Shown here in pieces: positions 45,656 to 57,779 of a stretch of DNA of 64,000 bases. Each line of letters starts with the position of its first letter. Within the stretch, counting starts at the first letter, position 1. The notes under the pieces are model-generated. The model was not told the origin of the DNA. It saw nothing but the letters and a program-made list of their open reading frames with translations, and did no database searches. The stretch is from Pseudopithomyces maydicus (Eukaryota; Ascomycota; Dothideomycetes; Pleosporales; Didymosphaeriaceae), in NCBI GenBank assembly GCA_026873275.1, contig JANTUC010000004.1:248001-312000 (forward strand), written 5' to 3'. A program made the translations under genes and the position numbers.

Positions 45656-46391
45656 GGTTCTGCACGCTCAGGTGCCCCCGAGGTTGAAGTTACAAGGCGT
45701 AGCAGACGATGCAGTGGTGATGTTCAGGAGCGCATCAGCGGGGTGGAGGTGAATGCGAGTGGGCCTACTCCAGATATCTATTGCATACGCGAAGGCCGTA
45801 AGCGCGGTCTGCCCTGCGTCCAGGCCTTGCAGCAACTGAGCTATGTCCGCTTGGCGGACGGGAAGCAGCAGGGTGGCTGTGGGGACAGAGCTTCATGTGA
45901 CGGGCATCGATGCCCAGGTGGAGAAAGATGTGCCCTCATCCTGCCCGTAGGCGCGCTGAGCGACAAGTTTGTGGCGGTGAGCGCATGCTCTTTGTCCGCT
46001 TGAGGCGTCGTGATGTTTGCACCTTCTGTAATCGGCTGGCCAATCAGCATGCAGCATGCGTCACGCTCCCTCGTCCCCCGACGGCGCCACAGCATGCCCT
46101 GCAGTGCCTACACAGCGCTATGCTGCTTGCAGCCGAGAATACGGGTCAGACATGGGCGTAGTCGACTGTGTATTCATCACGAGGAATGCTGGCTGGACTT
46201 GTCCGAGCCCTTTGATTGTCAAAGCAGCCTGATCCTTGGTCTTGTCTGCAGGTATAATACGCGTGCATACATAACGCTCGGCGGCAGAAGACAAGCACCC
46301 AACAGAATTAGAATGAGCACCGTCTGTCCCGGTTTCCATCCAAACCTACCACCATCAGTTCTTGATCCCACCTCACGTGCAACGCCTGATC
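45656..46391. other. Intergenic: KHA1 promoter and GH92 3' region
   Basis: There are 736 bp between two minus-strand genes. Open frames (for example 46010-46420 on plus) have no motifs. No gene is called. Confidence 0.5.
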
Positions 46392-49059
46392 TTACCCTTC
46401 AACGCTGGATCCAGGACTAGGCGGCAGCTCCCCGTGGCCCAGTCCGCCGCGCTGGATCCGAGCACGAAATCCATGGTGCCTCCATTTGCAAATACGTCGT
46501 CCCAACTTACCCATGTCTTGTTCCACGACTTACCGTTCACCTTGAGGCTCTGCACGTAGAATGCCGTGTCCTTGTTGCCCCCGGTCGTCGTGATTCGGAG
46601 CGATTTGCCATTGCCCAGATCGATTGTGAGTGAAGGAAACCATGGCGACAGAATCAAGAACGTGGTTTGGCCTGTCATGGGATAGAGACCGATCATCTGC
46701 CACTGTTCCCAAGTTAGCGAAATACCAAGAGTGTACTTGGCGGCCAAACGACGGTGCAACGCCCAGTGCCCCATGGGGTATTGTGTGTTGCGTCATATAG
46801 CCTGACCAACCTCATCACCGCCGCACGGCAATCTGGGCACGCCGAGTACTTACCAATATGTTTGCCTCCATGGCGCCAGCGTCAGAATTGCCAGGTAGGC
46901 CGCTCGCGCCCGCGTTGTATAGCTTGCCAATGCCGCGACTTCTCTCTACGCTCCTCCACTGCGCACCTTTGACAAAGTTGTACAGATACGGCGTCGTAAA
47001 GCTCGGCTCATTCCCTGCGTTGAAAATGTTGAGATCCCACAGCTTGTTGATGCGGTCGATGAACTTTGCGTCACCGCCAATGTACTCTTTCATCGTGTAC
47101 ACATCGTGAATAGCGTTCAAGCTGTACACCCACGGGTTGTCTTCGTAATATGCATCTCCCCAGTAGCATCCTCCACATGACAGAGGATTCTGGTTGACGA
47201 AAGAGCCATCCGCTCGGCGAGGCACCATGAACCCAGAATGGTTGGTCGAAGTCGCTGCAGGATTCCAGTGATTGCGCCAATTCTGCGACCGCTTCAAGTA
47301 CGTCTTTTCATCGTCACTGCGTCCCAAGCCTTTGGCTACTTGGTAGAGACTAAAGTCATTGGTAGAGTATTCGACTGCTCGAGATACAGCCCTGTTGTAT
47401 GTCGGGGTGATGTACCCATACTTGAGCCAGTCTGGTAGCGCACCACGCCCTTCTTTAGTTGACGACTCGGGGGATTTGGGATCGTTGTTGTTCGGTGGCG
47501 TCTTTTCTGCGTCCGTCTATCGATTATGTTAGCATGATCGGGCGCATATGACCTTAGTTCGCCGCGTGAGAGGCATGTACCTTCATGGCTGAATAACCAT
47601 CCTCCCAGTTGATGGCGCCTCGAACACCCTTCACGTATGCGTCTGCCAAAACGTTGTCTGCATTAGATCCACCTTGCACGCGACCGTTAAAATTAGACGA
47701 ACGAGCATCTGGCAAGAAGCCATCGTGTCTCCAGATATCAATGAGCGATCGAAGAAATTCTTCGTAAGCAACAGGCTCAATAATGTGAAATAGCGCAGTG
47801 TGACATCTATGGGTATCCCAGAACGTGATAATGTCGTCGTAGTAAGGCTCTTGGCTGGTCCATTTTGGATTTTCGCCAGTTTTGTTTGTGGGTATCAGGA
47901 ACATACCGAGCAATGAGCTGTAGAGAAGCTGCTTGTCTGCGTCGCTGCCGCCAGAAACCTGGATCTTTGAAAGTACCGCACTGTTCCATGTGGACTTCGC
48001 CTTTGTTGTAAGTGACTGGAGTGTGGTCTTTGCTTGTATCTCATTGTCCAAATGTTGACACGCCTTCGACGTGGAAATGAACGAAATGCCGACTCTTGAA
48101 TTTACAGCAGTGTCTTTGAAAGTGAACACGCCGCCAAGACGTTCGCTGCCAGATACGGTAGCAGTTTTGTTGTAAGAAGACAATGTTGTGCCTGTTCCTT
48201 TAAAGGTCTTCGAGTCTGTAGGCTTCTTATTGAATCGTCCGCAAAAGTATATATTCCAGTCGGGAGCTGCAAGCTGTTAGCACTATATTAATAGTAATAG
48301 AGCGAAGAGTTTATCGTTAGATACTCACAAAGATTCCAACCATTGTTGTAGGTACCGGACCCTTCGTAGTGATCGTCCGAGAATAAGCTGAAGCTGCCTT
48401 TCGTGTAATGCTGTTCCCACCCCAAACCTCTAAAGCTAGGGAGCACATGTGATACGTCTACCACAATAGTAGAAGCATCGCCACTTGGAAATGTGTATTG
48501 ATATAATCCTGCATGGTCTGTTGCTGAGAGCTCAACCGTCACACCGTTGTTTAACCTGGATTTGTAATAACCGATCTGACCCTCGTCTGCGACTGCTCGA
48601 CCCTGCGATAGGTCGACGAGTGGGTTTGATACATTACCAACAACTGGCATCTGCGAAACGACTCCCATCTTGGGCGCGCCTCCGGTCCCAGATTCATGCG
48701 TCATAGAAAACCCCCAGATATTCCCATTGGCCAGGTATCCAGAGTAGGCGTCCGTGGACCCTGACTGAACATCGGGTCCAAGTTTGGCCATGGAAAAGGG
48801 CGCTAAAGATCATCTCAACCAAGATGGACAGAGAACTAAGGTGGGAAAAACGTACAGGCCACGACACCGGGAAAACGGTTTCCCCCACTGGTGGACCCCA
48901 TACTATGGATTATAAGCACAGTCCGGTACGATCATGATGCTGTACGTACAAAACGTTAACATATTGGCTGTAGTCGATGTCGGCAGCCGCCAACACACTC
49001 TGTAATGTTGCCATGAAACACACAAGGTGCAACGACGTCGAGGAATCCGGGGAAAGCAT
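46392..49059 (-). CDS. Secreted alpha-1,2-mannosidase, glycoside hydrolase family 92; C-terminal frame break
   Basis: Six exons on the minus strand: 49059-48950, 48902-48856, 48802-48329, 48266-47581, 47516-46854 and 46702-46392; 763 residues after repair. GH92 enzymes are Ca2+-dependent exo-alpha-mannosidases that trim mannose from N-glycans and mannans. The N-terminus has a hydrophobic stretch ending QSVLAAA, a likely signal peptide. The family hallmarks follow: DYSQYVNVFMGSTSGGNGFP across two splices, SPFSMAKLGPD, FSMTHESGTGG, FWDTHRCHTALFHI, YWGDAYYEDNPW, and GNEPSFTTPYLYNF with NSDAGAMEANILWQMIGLYP near the end. The last eleven residues are lost to a frame change at C4 (46430-46433). One added base gives WATGELPPSPG and a stop at 46392-46394, as usual for the family. 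Without it, the frame runs on into unrelated residues. Confidence 0.92.
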
Positions 49060-51558
49060 GATTCGGAGTGCAAGGATAAACTCGCTTGGCGCCGGCCCCA
49101 CCAAAATTCACTCTAGCACGGACAGGTACGAGTGCTTCAATCCAATGGGTCTCTTAGTCGTTTGGAAGCAGCAGTCTTAAATGCTGGTTCTTTATCCACA
49201 ATATAGCGTAAGGGTCGATGGGAGGTTCTGTTTTATTGTAATAATCTCTTTTTATTCCCCAGAATGCTGTTGTGGTGAGACCAGACTTGGGATGACGATA
49301 GGGATTGGCCTTGTATATTGTGATATTGCTTGCTGGAATGTTTTAGTTGTTGTCGAAAGTTTTGGCAAGAAATATGTATTAGAAGAGTGGTCAACATACT
49401 GAATGACCGAATATCCTCGTAAGGACCTTGTACAACAGCTAGGCTCGTTAAGGCTTATAAGGATGGTGTGTACGCGTCTACGGAACAATGCTCAGCAGGG
49501 AGTCTTGACAGTTGTCTGCTTATTGTGCCGTGTATCCGTCTTTGTATGACAGCGAAGAGTCTGCTATTTTGGAGCACCTGGGATGTTGGAAGTCCGGAAG
49601 CGTCAGGCGAACGCAAGGGACGTCTGCGAGCGATTCCAATATGGAGAGACAGTCTCACTTCTGTGGGAAACGGTGGATTGCGGTGAGTTTTATCATTAGG
49701 CTATCCTATCCAGCTTTACCCCTCTCATGTACAGCGCAACCGAAAGAACTGGAGCATAGCGGCTAAGAGGTGTATTCCATACTGTATCGATACAAGAGGA
49801 CAGCGATCAAGACATGACAGAAGCAAAGAAACGAGGTTATCGGGGTTATCAAGAACAAGCTGAGCAATGAGAACGACAGGTTGCAGACGTGCCCTGGTTG
49901 CTGCTTCCTATAGCGATACGGAGGTTCAGCCAATGAGAAGGCGGCGTTATACCACGGGCTGCACTCCAATATAGGTGCCCGGTCTTGCAGCAGTGATAAA
50001 GAACCTAAGCGCGCAATACAACATGGCCAGAAAAGGTGTAGACGTCGGTCCGCGGAATCATGCCAGCAAATCTAAAACGGAAGGACGGAAACATGGTCAG
50101 CCAATCAAGAAACTTTATTGTGCACGACTGTAGTCTGATGGTGCACGCGTCCTGGGGCCGCATTCCAGGTTATAAGAAATCTTATTTCTGGTTTTCGGAT
50201 CACACGGCGTCTTGGAACAGTGGCTGAGTCTTGAATTCATTATTTATGTAAACACCGCGTCGCGATCCTTTGGACAGATGGTGCCGTGGATCCGGGTACG
50301 CGGGTCCTCCGCCTGGGTATAACATTTTAGGGGAACAATTTTCGTACGGTTCGCGTACATATTTGACCATCTAGGCAGGGTTTTAGTAAAGAAAAAGGCA
50401 GCTTTAAGGCTGTGATTTATCCATAGCCTGTAGGTATACCTCCTTCCACGTGCTAGCGGCCACCCCGCTCTTTCCAAATACATCTCAGCCAGAGCCCTTT
50501 CCCATTATTATCCGTATGTGCATACACACCGAGGAGGGTGGGTGGCTGTAGCGGAGAGTGAGCGTGTGGATGTGTGTGGGTATGTGGTGTGTAGGTGGAT
50601 GTCTGTCGCCAACGCCAAGTTGCGGCATGCCTTCAGCCTTGTCTTGTGGTCAGATTATTTGCGACTAGGGCGGCCTGTTTCCGAGTGCCTCATATGTTGG
50701 AACTCAGCTCAGCGTGGAGATAAAAATAAGTAGAAATATCTCTGGGCATCCATACCCATGAGACACCTCGTCATCAATCGCCAAATATCCGCTGTCGTTC
50801 TAAGTTGCTCCTCTGCCTTCTTTTTATCACACCTCATTTTGTGTATGTTCTAGCACATTCTTGTGATTTGAGAAATTAATTGTCTTCGATTGTTCGGAAC
50901 AGATGAATTTCCATAGGATATCTATGTTTCCTACGACGATACCGGCGTGATTGAATGCCATATTCGACGCAGACCGTATTGTGTCGTGGCGGCAACGACG
51001 CGAACCACGTCAAGGCGTAGATGGTGAGTGTAGCCCAAAGTCATAAATTTCTGGCTCATGGCGTCAAGGACTCCTGGGAGACGGAGAGCACGTCCAAACG
51101 AACCCTAACGCGTCAAACCGATCGCGTCCCCATCTCCGACGTATTCCAACGCAGCTGATGGTCAGCGTCCGGCTTGTGAAAGACGCAGGTGGCCGCTGGT
51201 GCAGTGCATGGCACGTGTCCTTACCAGAAACGGCACCTGCCTCGGCATGACGTTGCCGCATTTGCACCCTTTGCAGCAGCAAGTCCGTCGCCCGCCAATC
51301 AAGCATCATCGAAAACGCTCACGAGATGCGTCAGGCACGGGGGCATCGGCGAAGCCATCCCCACAGCTCGGGGGACTTGCTGCGGATCTGGGGTCGTCAG
51401 ATGTCGCAGGCTAGCGACGGTGCACTTTCATGTGAAAGCTCGATCCCCGACACCAGCCATTATAACCCTCGGCAGCCGGCATTGTTCTCTCTGTAACACC
51501 AACCTGTACCATTACTTTCTCCTGTCTAGGACCTGTTTTTCCTATCGTTACCACCGTC
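49060..51558. other. Intergenic, 2.5 kb, divergent promoters of GH92 and acyl-CoA dehydrogenase
   Basis: No gene can be supported here; open frames are short (under 140 codons) and have no motifs. The 49180-49460 and 50740-50960 parts are AT-richer. The stretch before 51559 (accattactttctcctgtctagg) is pyrimidine-rich, like a leader. Confidence 0.45.
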
Positions 51559-53357
51559 ATGTCACAGCGATTCTCTACCGCCGACGTGGCGTCGCATAAC
51601 AAGGCTGACAACCTGTGGATCATTGTCGACGAGGATGTGTACGATCTAACCAAGTTCCAGGACGACCACCCTGGAGGCAAGAAGAGTATGTCTTTATCCC
51701 GTGCTATGTATGCTTGATGGCTGACGTGATAAGTCCTGCAACGTGTCGCCGGCAAGGATGCTTCGAAGCAGTTCTGGAAGTACCACAACGACAGCATTCT
51801 CAAGAAGTACCAGAAGCAGCTTCAAGTCGGCTCATTGGATTCCAAGGCCGCACCTCCGACGCCACCAGCCACTCCTCCCAAGCAGGAGAAGGAGTTGGTC
51901 AAGCCAGAGGCGAATTCGGGAGTTGTAGCTCCTCAGCCATCCGCGGAAGCCGAGGAAGCAGAGGCTTTGGACCCGTATGGCGACCTGATCCCATACGCCG
52001 ACCCATCATGGTACCAATCGGTATGGTTGTCTTGGCCGACTCTGCAGGATCTATACTAATGTTCATGCGCAGTACCACTCGCCCTACTTCAACGAGTCCC
52101 ACGCAGCGCTCCGTGACGAAGTCCGACAGTGGATCGACGAGGAGATCCAACCCAACGTGACCGAGTGGGAGGAGGCCAAGAAAGTGCCTGATGAGATATA
52201 CAGGCAAATGGGCGAGCGTGGCTACCTTGCAGGCTTGCTCGGCATGCACTATCCTACACATCTGACGGACAAGCGTGTCAAGAGTGTTCCACCGGAGAAG
52301 TGGGACCTCTTCCATGAGATGCTCCTGACCGATGAGCTCTCGCGTACAGGCAGCGGTGGCTTTGTCTGGAACATGATCGGTGGATACGGCATCGGTGGTC
52401 CACCACTCTTCAAATTTGGCAAGAAGGAACTTGTCGATCGCATTGGTCCCAAGATTCTTAGCGGCGAGAAGCGTATTTGTCTTGCCATTACTGAGCCTGG
52501 TATGTCCACATCACATTTGTACAAATCGTTACGATCTAACAAAATCAGATGCTGGTAGCGACGTTGCAAACCTCACTTGCGAAGCGAAGTTGTCCGAAGA
52601 CGGCAAGCATTACATCGTGAACGGCGAGAAAAAGTGGATCACAAATGGTGTGTGGTGCGACTACTTCACCACTGCCGTCCGAACAAGCGACAAGGGCATG
52701 AACGGTGTCTCTGTGCTCCTCATCGAGCGCGAAGCCGGTGGTGTTTCTACCCGAAGAATGGACTGCCAGGGTGTCTGGTCCAGTGGCACAACCTACATCA
52801 CCTTTGAGGACGTAAAGGTGCCAGTCGAAAACCTCATTGGCAAGGAGAACCAGGGCTTCAAGGTCGTCATGACCAACTTCAACCACGAGCGTATCGGCAT
52901 CATCATCCAGTGCCTCCGCTTCTCCCGTGTCTGCTACGAGGAGTCGATGAAATATGCCCACAAGCGCAAGACTTTCGGCAAGCGTCTCATCGACCACCCT
53001 GTCATCCGTCTCAAGCTCGCACACATGGCCCGCCAGATCGAAGCCTCGTACAACTGGCTCGAGAACCTCATCTACCAATGCCAGAAGATGGGCGAAATGG
53101 AGGCCATGTTGAAGCTCGGTGGTGCCATTGCTAGCTTGAAGGCCCAGAGCACAACCACATTCGAATTCTGCGCAAGAGAAGCGAGCCAGATCTTTGGTGG
53201 ACTGAGCTACAGCCGAGGCGGCCAGGGTGCGAAGGTCGAGAGACTATACAGGGATGTCAGGGCGTACGCGATCCCTGGTGGCTCGGAAGAAATCATGCTT
53301 GACTTGAGTATTAGGCAGGCATTGAGAGTGCATAAGGTGCTTGGCATGAAGTTGTAA
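51559..53357 (+). CDS. Acyl-CoA dehydrogenase fused to N-terminal cytochrome b5 domain
   Basis: Exons are 51559-51685, 51734-52020, 52073-52499 and 52549-53357; 1650 nt, 549 residues, no frame break. The first ~80 residues are a cytochrome b5 fold: FSTADVASHNKADNLWIIVD, then the haem-ligand motif DDHPGGKK, with KYHND supplying the second region. A Pro/Glu-rich linker joins it to a full acyl-CoA dehydrogenase: VWNMIGGYGIGGPPLF, LAITEPDAGSDVANL (FAD and substrate contact), GEKKWITNGVWCDYF, KRKTFGKRLIDHPVI and AIPGGSEEIMLDL at the catalytic C-terminal helix region. The likely reaction is FAD-dependent alpha,beta-dehydrogenation of an acyl-CoA, with electrons possibly passed to or from the tethered haem. 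I see no clear presequence; cytosolic, peroxisomal or membrane-associated location is undecided. Such fusions are known in fungi. Confidence 0.93.
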
Positions 53358-53966
53358 AATAATATGTAGATTTGTTTCGGTTCTTAAAGCGACTATAGGG
53401 GTAGTCGATTTTGCAGTATGAGATGCACAATTAGGCAATGTATTGGTAACACTTTCAGACTCGTCGCTTGACTGCAGATGTGATACATTGATGGTTTTTG
53501 AAAGCGACTTGAAGTTGCACTGTTGGCGAGAACGAATGCACCTCACCGGGGGTCAAATCCTCCCCAGATGGAGAATACATGCAGTTTATCGAGGATCAGA
53601 TCCATGATGCAGGCGTCGCTTCCATTTATTAGCAATGACATCAACCATGGTGCGTAGTTGGGGTGGAACCTTCCCATTCTGGGTACATTTGCATAGGTTT
53701 CGGAAAGTGGGGCCTCGCACTTCGTATGCCTCATGGCTTACTGGGCTTGAAATATTCCATCAGGATGTTATCTCACGCGTTCGTTTCCCAGGCTTGGGAT
53801 TTAGACTTTCATCAGAAAGTTTGCCCTTCGTTCGTCGGACAAGCTCGCTTAGTATGCCTGGAACGTATGCTCATGCATGAATATATATGCCTGGAACGTA
53901 TGCTCATGCATGAATATATTTACCACAGCCGATTTATCTCGAGCGCTGTTGCCTACTACATTCACC
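53358..53966. other. Intergenic / leader of the F-box gene
   Basis: There are 609 bp between same-strand genes. The only clear structure is the 33-bp tandem duplication at 53853-53918. An in-frame upstream ATG at 53877 lies inside it and could extend the F-box protein by 30 residues. Confidence 0.5.
53853..53918. repeat. Perfect tandem duplication, 2 x 33 bp
   Basis: The unit starts tatgcctggaacgtatgctc and ends catgcatgaatata. The two copies (53853-53885 and 53886-53918) are identical by eye. The unit is eleven codons long and contains ATG codons. It sits 49 bp before the chosen start of the F-box gene. Confidence 0.9.
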
Positions 53967-56109
53967 ATGTCACCCACCGGATTAGAGTCCCTCCCATTGC
54001 TGCCCCTCGAACGTATCTGTGAGTACCTCGCAAACATCGAACTTGATCGAGACAGCCTGTTTGCGTTCTCGCTCGCCAGCAAGAGTTGCTGTATCGCGGC
54101 GAACCGGCAACGTTTTCAGCGCATTCATCTCCGCATCGATGACAGCACCAAGCTCGAGGCCGATTTGGCGAAGTGGAATCTAGTGCTAGGCCATCGTGGT
54201 CGGAAACTCGTGCGAAAGTTGAAAGTTTCTGGGATCATGCCATTGGATCCTGTTCCCGACCGCTCCGAACCTGACGCTCATGACCTAAAGTGGGAACGTT
54301 TTGTACTGGAACGTGAACGTGAAAGCAAAGAAAACGACTACGATCGTTTTGCCAGTGATTGGTTCCTTGAACAACCATCTATTCCTGTCTCATACTTGAT
54401 TCATAACGAGGAAAAGGACGAGAAGCGTGTGAGGAATGAGATGTGGAAACCGCTGGCTCAGTTTGTCACAGAACTACCTGGGTTGACGGATATGGTCTGG
54501 TACTGTGAAAATGAACTGCCGGTCTGTATCATGGAAGTAATTAACGGCTCCGGGATCCGACTCCGAATGCATACTACGATAAGCTTCGGCAGAGATGGCA
54601 GAGATGGCAAGATCCCAAAGGCTATAGATCTTGACGAGTATCAAATAGCCACGTCTTCGAATCTGACCCATATATCAGTCAGCTATAGTAGGTCCATCCG
54701 ATTCGAAACCTCAAGCAACAATTCCGGCTTTGATTATTTCGATTTTGGTCCAGAAATGGTCCAGCAAATGGTAGCTCAATCTGCACCAAATCTGACAAGC
54801 GTACATCTGAATTGGTCGCATTCTACCTTGTTCGGCCCCAACCTCAAATTATGTTGCGCTCCTTATCCACCACCAGGTTTTTCGGTCAAAATTGGCCCAA
54901 AACGAAAAGTAACCTCGAGCGGCCACGATGATAGCATTACCAAAGGACATCTCAAAGTCTTGGATATACAAGGATCAAAACCTCTGTGTACCGCTTGCTT
55001 TTCCCAGTGGCATAGACACACTCATTTCCAGGATTTGCAACGCATGAATATTTGTCTGGAGCCCGAATCTCTACAACTCATGGTGCAACTGGCACAAGCT
55101 GATTCGTTCCATTCCCTACGGGATCTATCTCTTGAAGTTCAATCTCTCGATCATGACAACATGAATTCGGATCTGTGCTCATTGTTCGCCGCTCTATATC
55201 CTTTGGCGTTCTTGACGTTGAAAGAAATCAGTGACCTGGATGTTTGGAGAACCGTTTTGCAACGCCATGGGGGAACACTGAGAAGACTTATGACAAGGAC
55301 AAGTTTATCTCGTGAGTATATTGAAATCATGCCACAGTATTGTTCCAGCCTTGAAAGTTTGGAATTCGAGCTTCACAGATCGGGTGGAGATAGATATGAA
55401 GTTGATTGCTACAAAGCGTTGGGCATGCTGCCAAGGTTAGAATCGCTGATACTTCATCTGGATTGCTGGGTATGGGACCCCAATCCTCCAATCACTGTTC
55501 AAACCAGGCACGGTATATATACTGATGAAGAAAGACTTCATTTCATCCGCCTGGCTACTATCAACAGCGCAGTTGATGCCGATCTAGTCCGTTCGATCTT
55601 CAAATTAATTTCAGACACACAAGCCACAGTCAGTGACGCGCCTAGAAGACCTTTCTCCCGTCTGCGTCTACGTGTCAGTCCTGCGCTTCGCATCGGGGAA
55701 GAGCTAGCTCATGATTTCAGCAAAATAGGGGTTGCCTTGGGACGAAGCTGGGTTTGCACACGTGACGCACGAGACACTCATGAAGACGACTTTCACATTC
55801 ACGAGACAAACAAGAGCATGAGGAAAAGGAACGACTGCAGCTATTTGCTCGATGAACCACTTGCAGACTCAGCGATTGGCCATCTGTATGAAAAAATATG
55901 GAAGGAATTTTGGCCTGAGGAAACAGGATACTGGGTGGACAGCTGGCGTAGCTTTCCACTAGCAAGGTACGTTGAAAGTCTCTTCTTGTTCTCAATTCAT
56001 GACTGAAGATTTCTATTATAGTATTAACGATCCTGAGCCTGGACCAGCTACGGACGGTGTACGTGCTGGATGGGAAAATTACCCCCGCGAGTGGCGCGTA
56101 CGTGGTTGA
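53967..56109 (+). CDS. F-box protein, fungal expanded type
   Basis: Exon 1 is 53967-55966 and exon 2 is 56022-56109, 695 residues. The splice (AAG|GTACGT ... TATAG|T) replaces a short read-through tail with INDPEPGPATDGVRAGW and a longer open end, so I accept it. The N-terminus MSPTGLESLPLLPLERICEY with FAFSLASKSCCIAANRQRF is an F-box-like helical motif, the part that binds Skp1 in SCF ubiquitin ligases. The rest has leucine-rich-repeat-like segments (GHLKVLDIQGSKPL, LRDLSLEVQSLDH, CSSLESLEFELH, LPRLESLILHLD), the probable target-binding surface. Targets are unknown. An upstream in-frame ATG at 53877 would add 30 residues encoded partly by the tandem repeat. Confidence 0.8.
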
Positions 56110-56293
56110 TTCATATGGATTACAGAGACAAATCATGGACTGGGTGCTACTTGGAGGGCTTTGAGATCGTGGTTTGCCTGACCAAGACCTATCGGCCAGA
56201 CGTGCTTCCTTGATAATATCTCTTAGCATTGAAGGCCACCTTGGGACATAGCATGACAAAATGCATCACCAAACAATGCCCTCCAAGAAACCA

Positions 56294-56823
56294 CTAGTAT
56301 CTCCTCTTTTGCTCTAACCAAGCCAGTGCAATTATGATCGATACGGTAATAGCGGAAACGAACATGAACGAAGCATCTGCACCGTTCAAATTGCATCGCG
56401 TTATCGGATTTAGATACTCTTCCTGACCAGGGTAGTCCCCTTTCTTGCCACAGTTATATGCCTTCATGGTTGCAGTGAGGAGCTGTTTGATCAAGTCAGC
56501 TTTCGGCTCTACCCGCTCCATCAATCTCTATGACTTACGATGCCACCAAGGAGATTCACCAAAACAGAAATACCATCTAGAACGAAAGTACATTTGTGCC
56601 CAATCGCCTCGATCCAGTTCGAAGCCATGCCGATGAAGCCTGCGAAAGACGACATCACGCCCGTGAACGTGGCCCAGCCCAAAGCGAACGGTACAGGCAA
56701 GCGTACACTGCCGTCTCGCAAGTTACGGTTCCAGGTTGCGATTAGGCTCGTCGAAATAGCGAAGACGACGATTGCTAAGACGACGTGTAAGCTCCGAACT
56801 GCTATGTCCAGCGCCGTGCCCAT
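56294..56823 (-). CDS. Small four-TM membrane protein (MARVEL-like), paralog 1
   Basis: Exons are 56823-56539 and 56482-56294 on the minus strand, 157 residues. Hydrophobic segments occur at the N-terminus (LHVVLAIVVFAISTSLI), in the middle (FALGWATFTGVMSSFAGFIG), just after (FVLDGISVLVNLLGGI) and near the C-terminus (FMFVSAITVSIIIALAWLE). A Cys-containing loop lies before the last helix (YNCGKKGDYPGQEEY and RCNLNGADAS). The order resembles fungal MARVEL-type four-helix proteins, though I cannot name the family with certainty. The next upstream gene on the same strand is a clear paralog with the intron at the same place. Confidence 0.75.
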
Positions 56824-57180
56824 GATTGATTCAGCGTCAAGGGAAAGTCGATCTGTTAAGAAGATGTGGGTTTGCGCTCCTTGATTGCAAGGGCTGTGGG
56901 TCGTGACGTGAGAGCTGGCGGGAAGACGTAGTAGTTTTGCTATAAGAGAAAACAAATATCGAATGCGTTGGAAGGAAGGAACAGGAGGAGCGAATGATCA
57001 TGCCCTGTGAATACACGAGGATGTGATAGCCGCATAGAACACGGAGTTGTATCCACCTTTTATATATCCTAGTTTCACCAGCCCATGCTACCTCGCACAG
57101 AGCCATTCCATTACCATCCAGAAGCTAACTACACGACTTATGCAAGTAGCCATAGTACCTCAAAGAAAACGTGTAGCCAG
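56824..57180. other. Spacer between the two tandem four-TM genes
   Basis: This is 357 bp holding the promoter of paralog 1 and the 3' end of paralog 2. I see no gene. Confidence 0.5.
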
Positions 57181-57779
57181 TTACCTCTTCGACCTCAAGA
57201 ACGTCATGGTCCCGCTAGCAAGCACGACGATAACGATGAAGAAGATGAAGACTGTATCAGCTTGGCACATCATACACCTGGCGTTCAACTGATCCTCTCT
57301 TCCAAATGCTACCGAATTCCAGCACCAATTTTTGCCAGTGTCATCCTTTCCGCAACCCCCGTTGAAAAGATGGTTGCTGAGCAGTTTCCCTTGGTTTTCG
57401 CGACTTTTGTCACTGCATTTAGCACCACCGATTTGGATGGCCAGCAACTATTGAACCAATGGTCAGCAATGCCCCAAAGAAGCGTGTCAAAGAACTTGTA
57501 ACGTACCACACCACCGGCAATGTTGACCAGTGCCACTACAGCATCAATCAGAAGCCCGATGTTTCCTTGCAGTAAATCTCTCCATTCTGCTGCCATCCCA
57601 ATGATTGCTCCAAGGAAGGATAAACCGCCAACAAAGGAGCAATAGCGGAGAGAGATTGGAGAGGCCGAGCCCTCTATCTGCGCCCGGACGAGACCAACCG
57701 AGAGACCGAGCACGACGGACGCGAAAACAATCTGGAAGCCGCGAAGGACGAAATTGAGGAGTGGTGATGTCGATACCAT
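57181..57779 (-). CDS. Small four-TM membrane protein (MARVEL-like), paralog 2
   Basis: Exons are 57779-57507 and 57447-57181 on the minus strand, 179 residues. Helices read FQIVFASVVLGLSVGLV, CSFVGGLSFLGAIIGMA, LLIDAVVALVNIAGGV and, at the C-terminus, FIFFIVIVVLASGTMTFLRS. The loop between helices 3 and 4 has several Cys (GAKCSDK, GGCGKDD, NWCWNSV, RCMMC), more than in its neighbour. The intron falls after the third helix (AGGV|LLAIQ), the same position as in paralog 1 (LGGI|LLTAT). Gene duplication is the simplest origin. Function is unknown. Confidence 0.75.
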
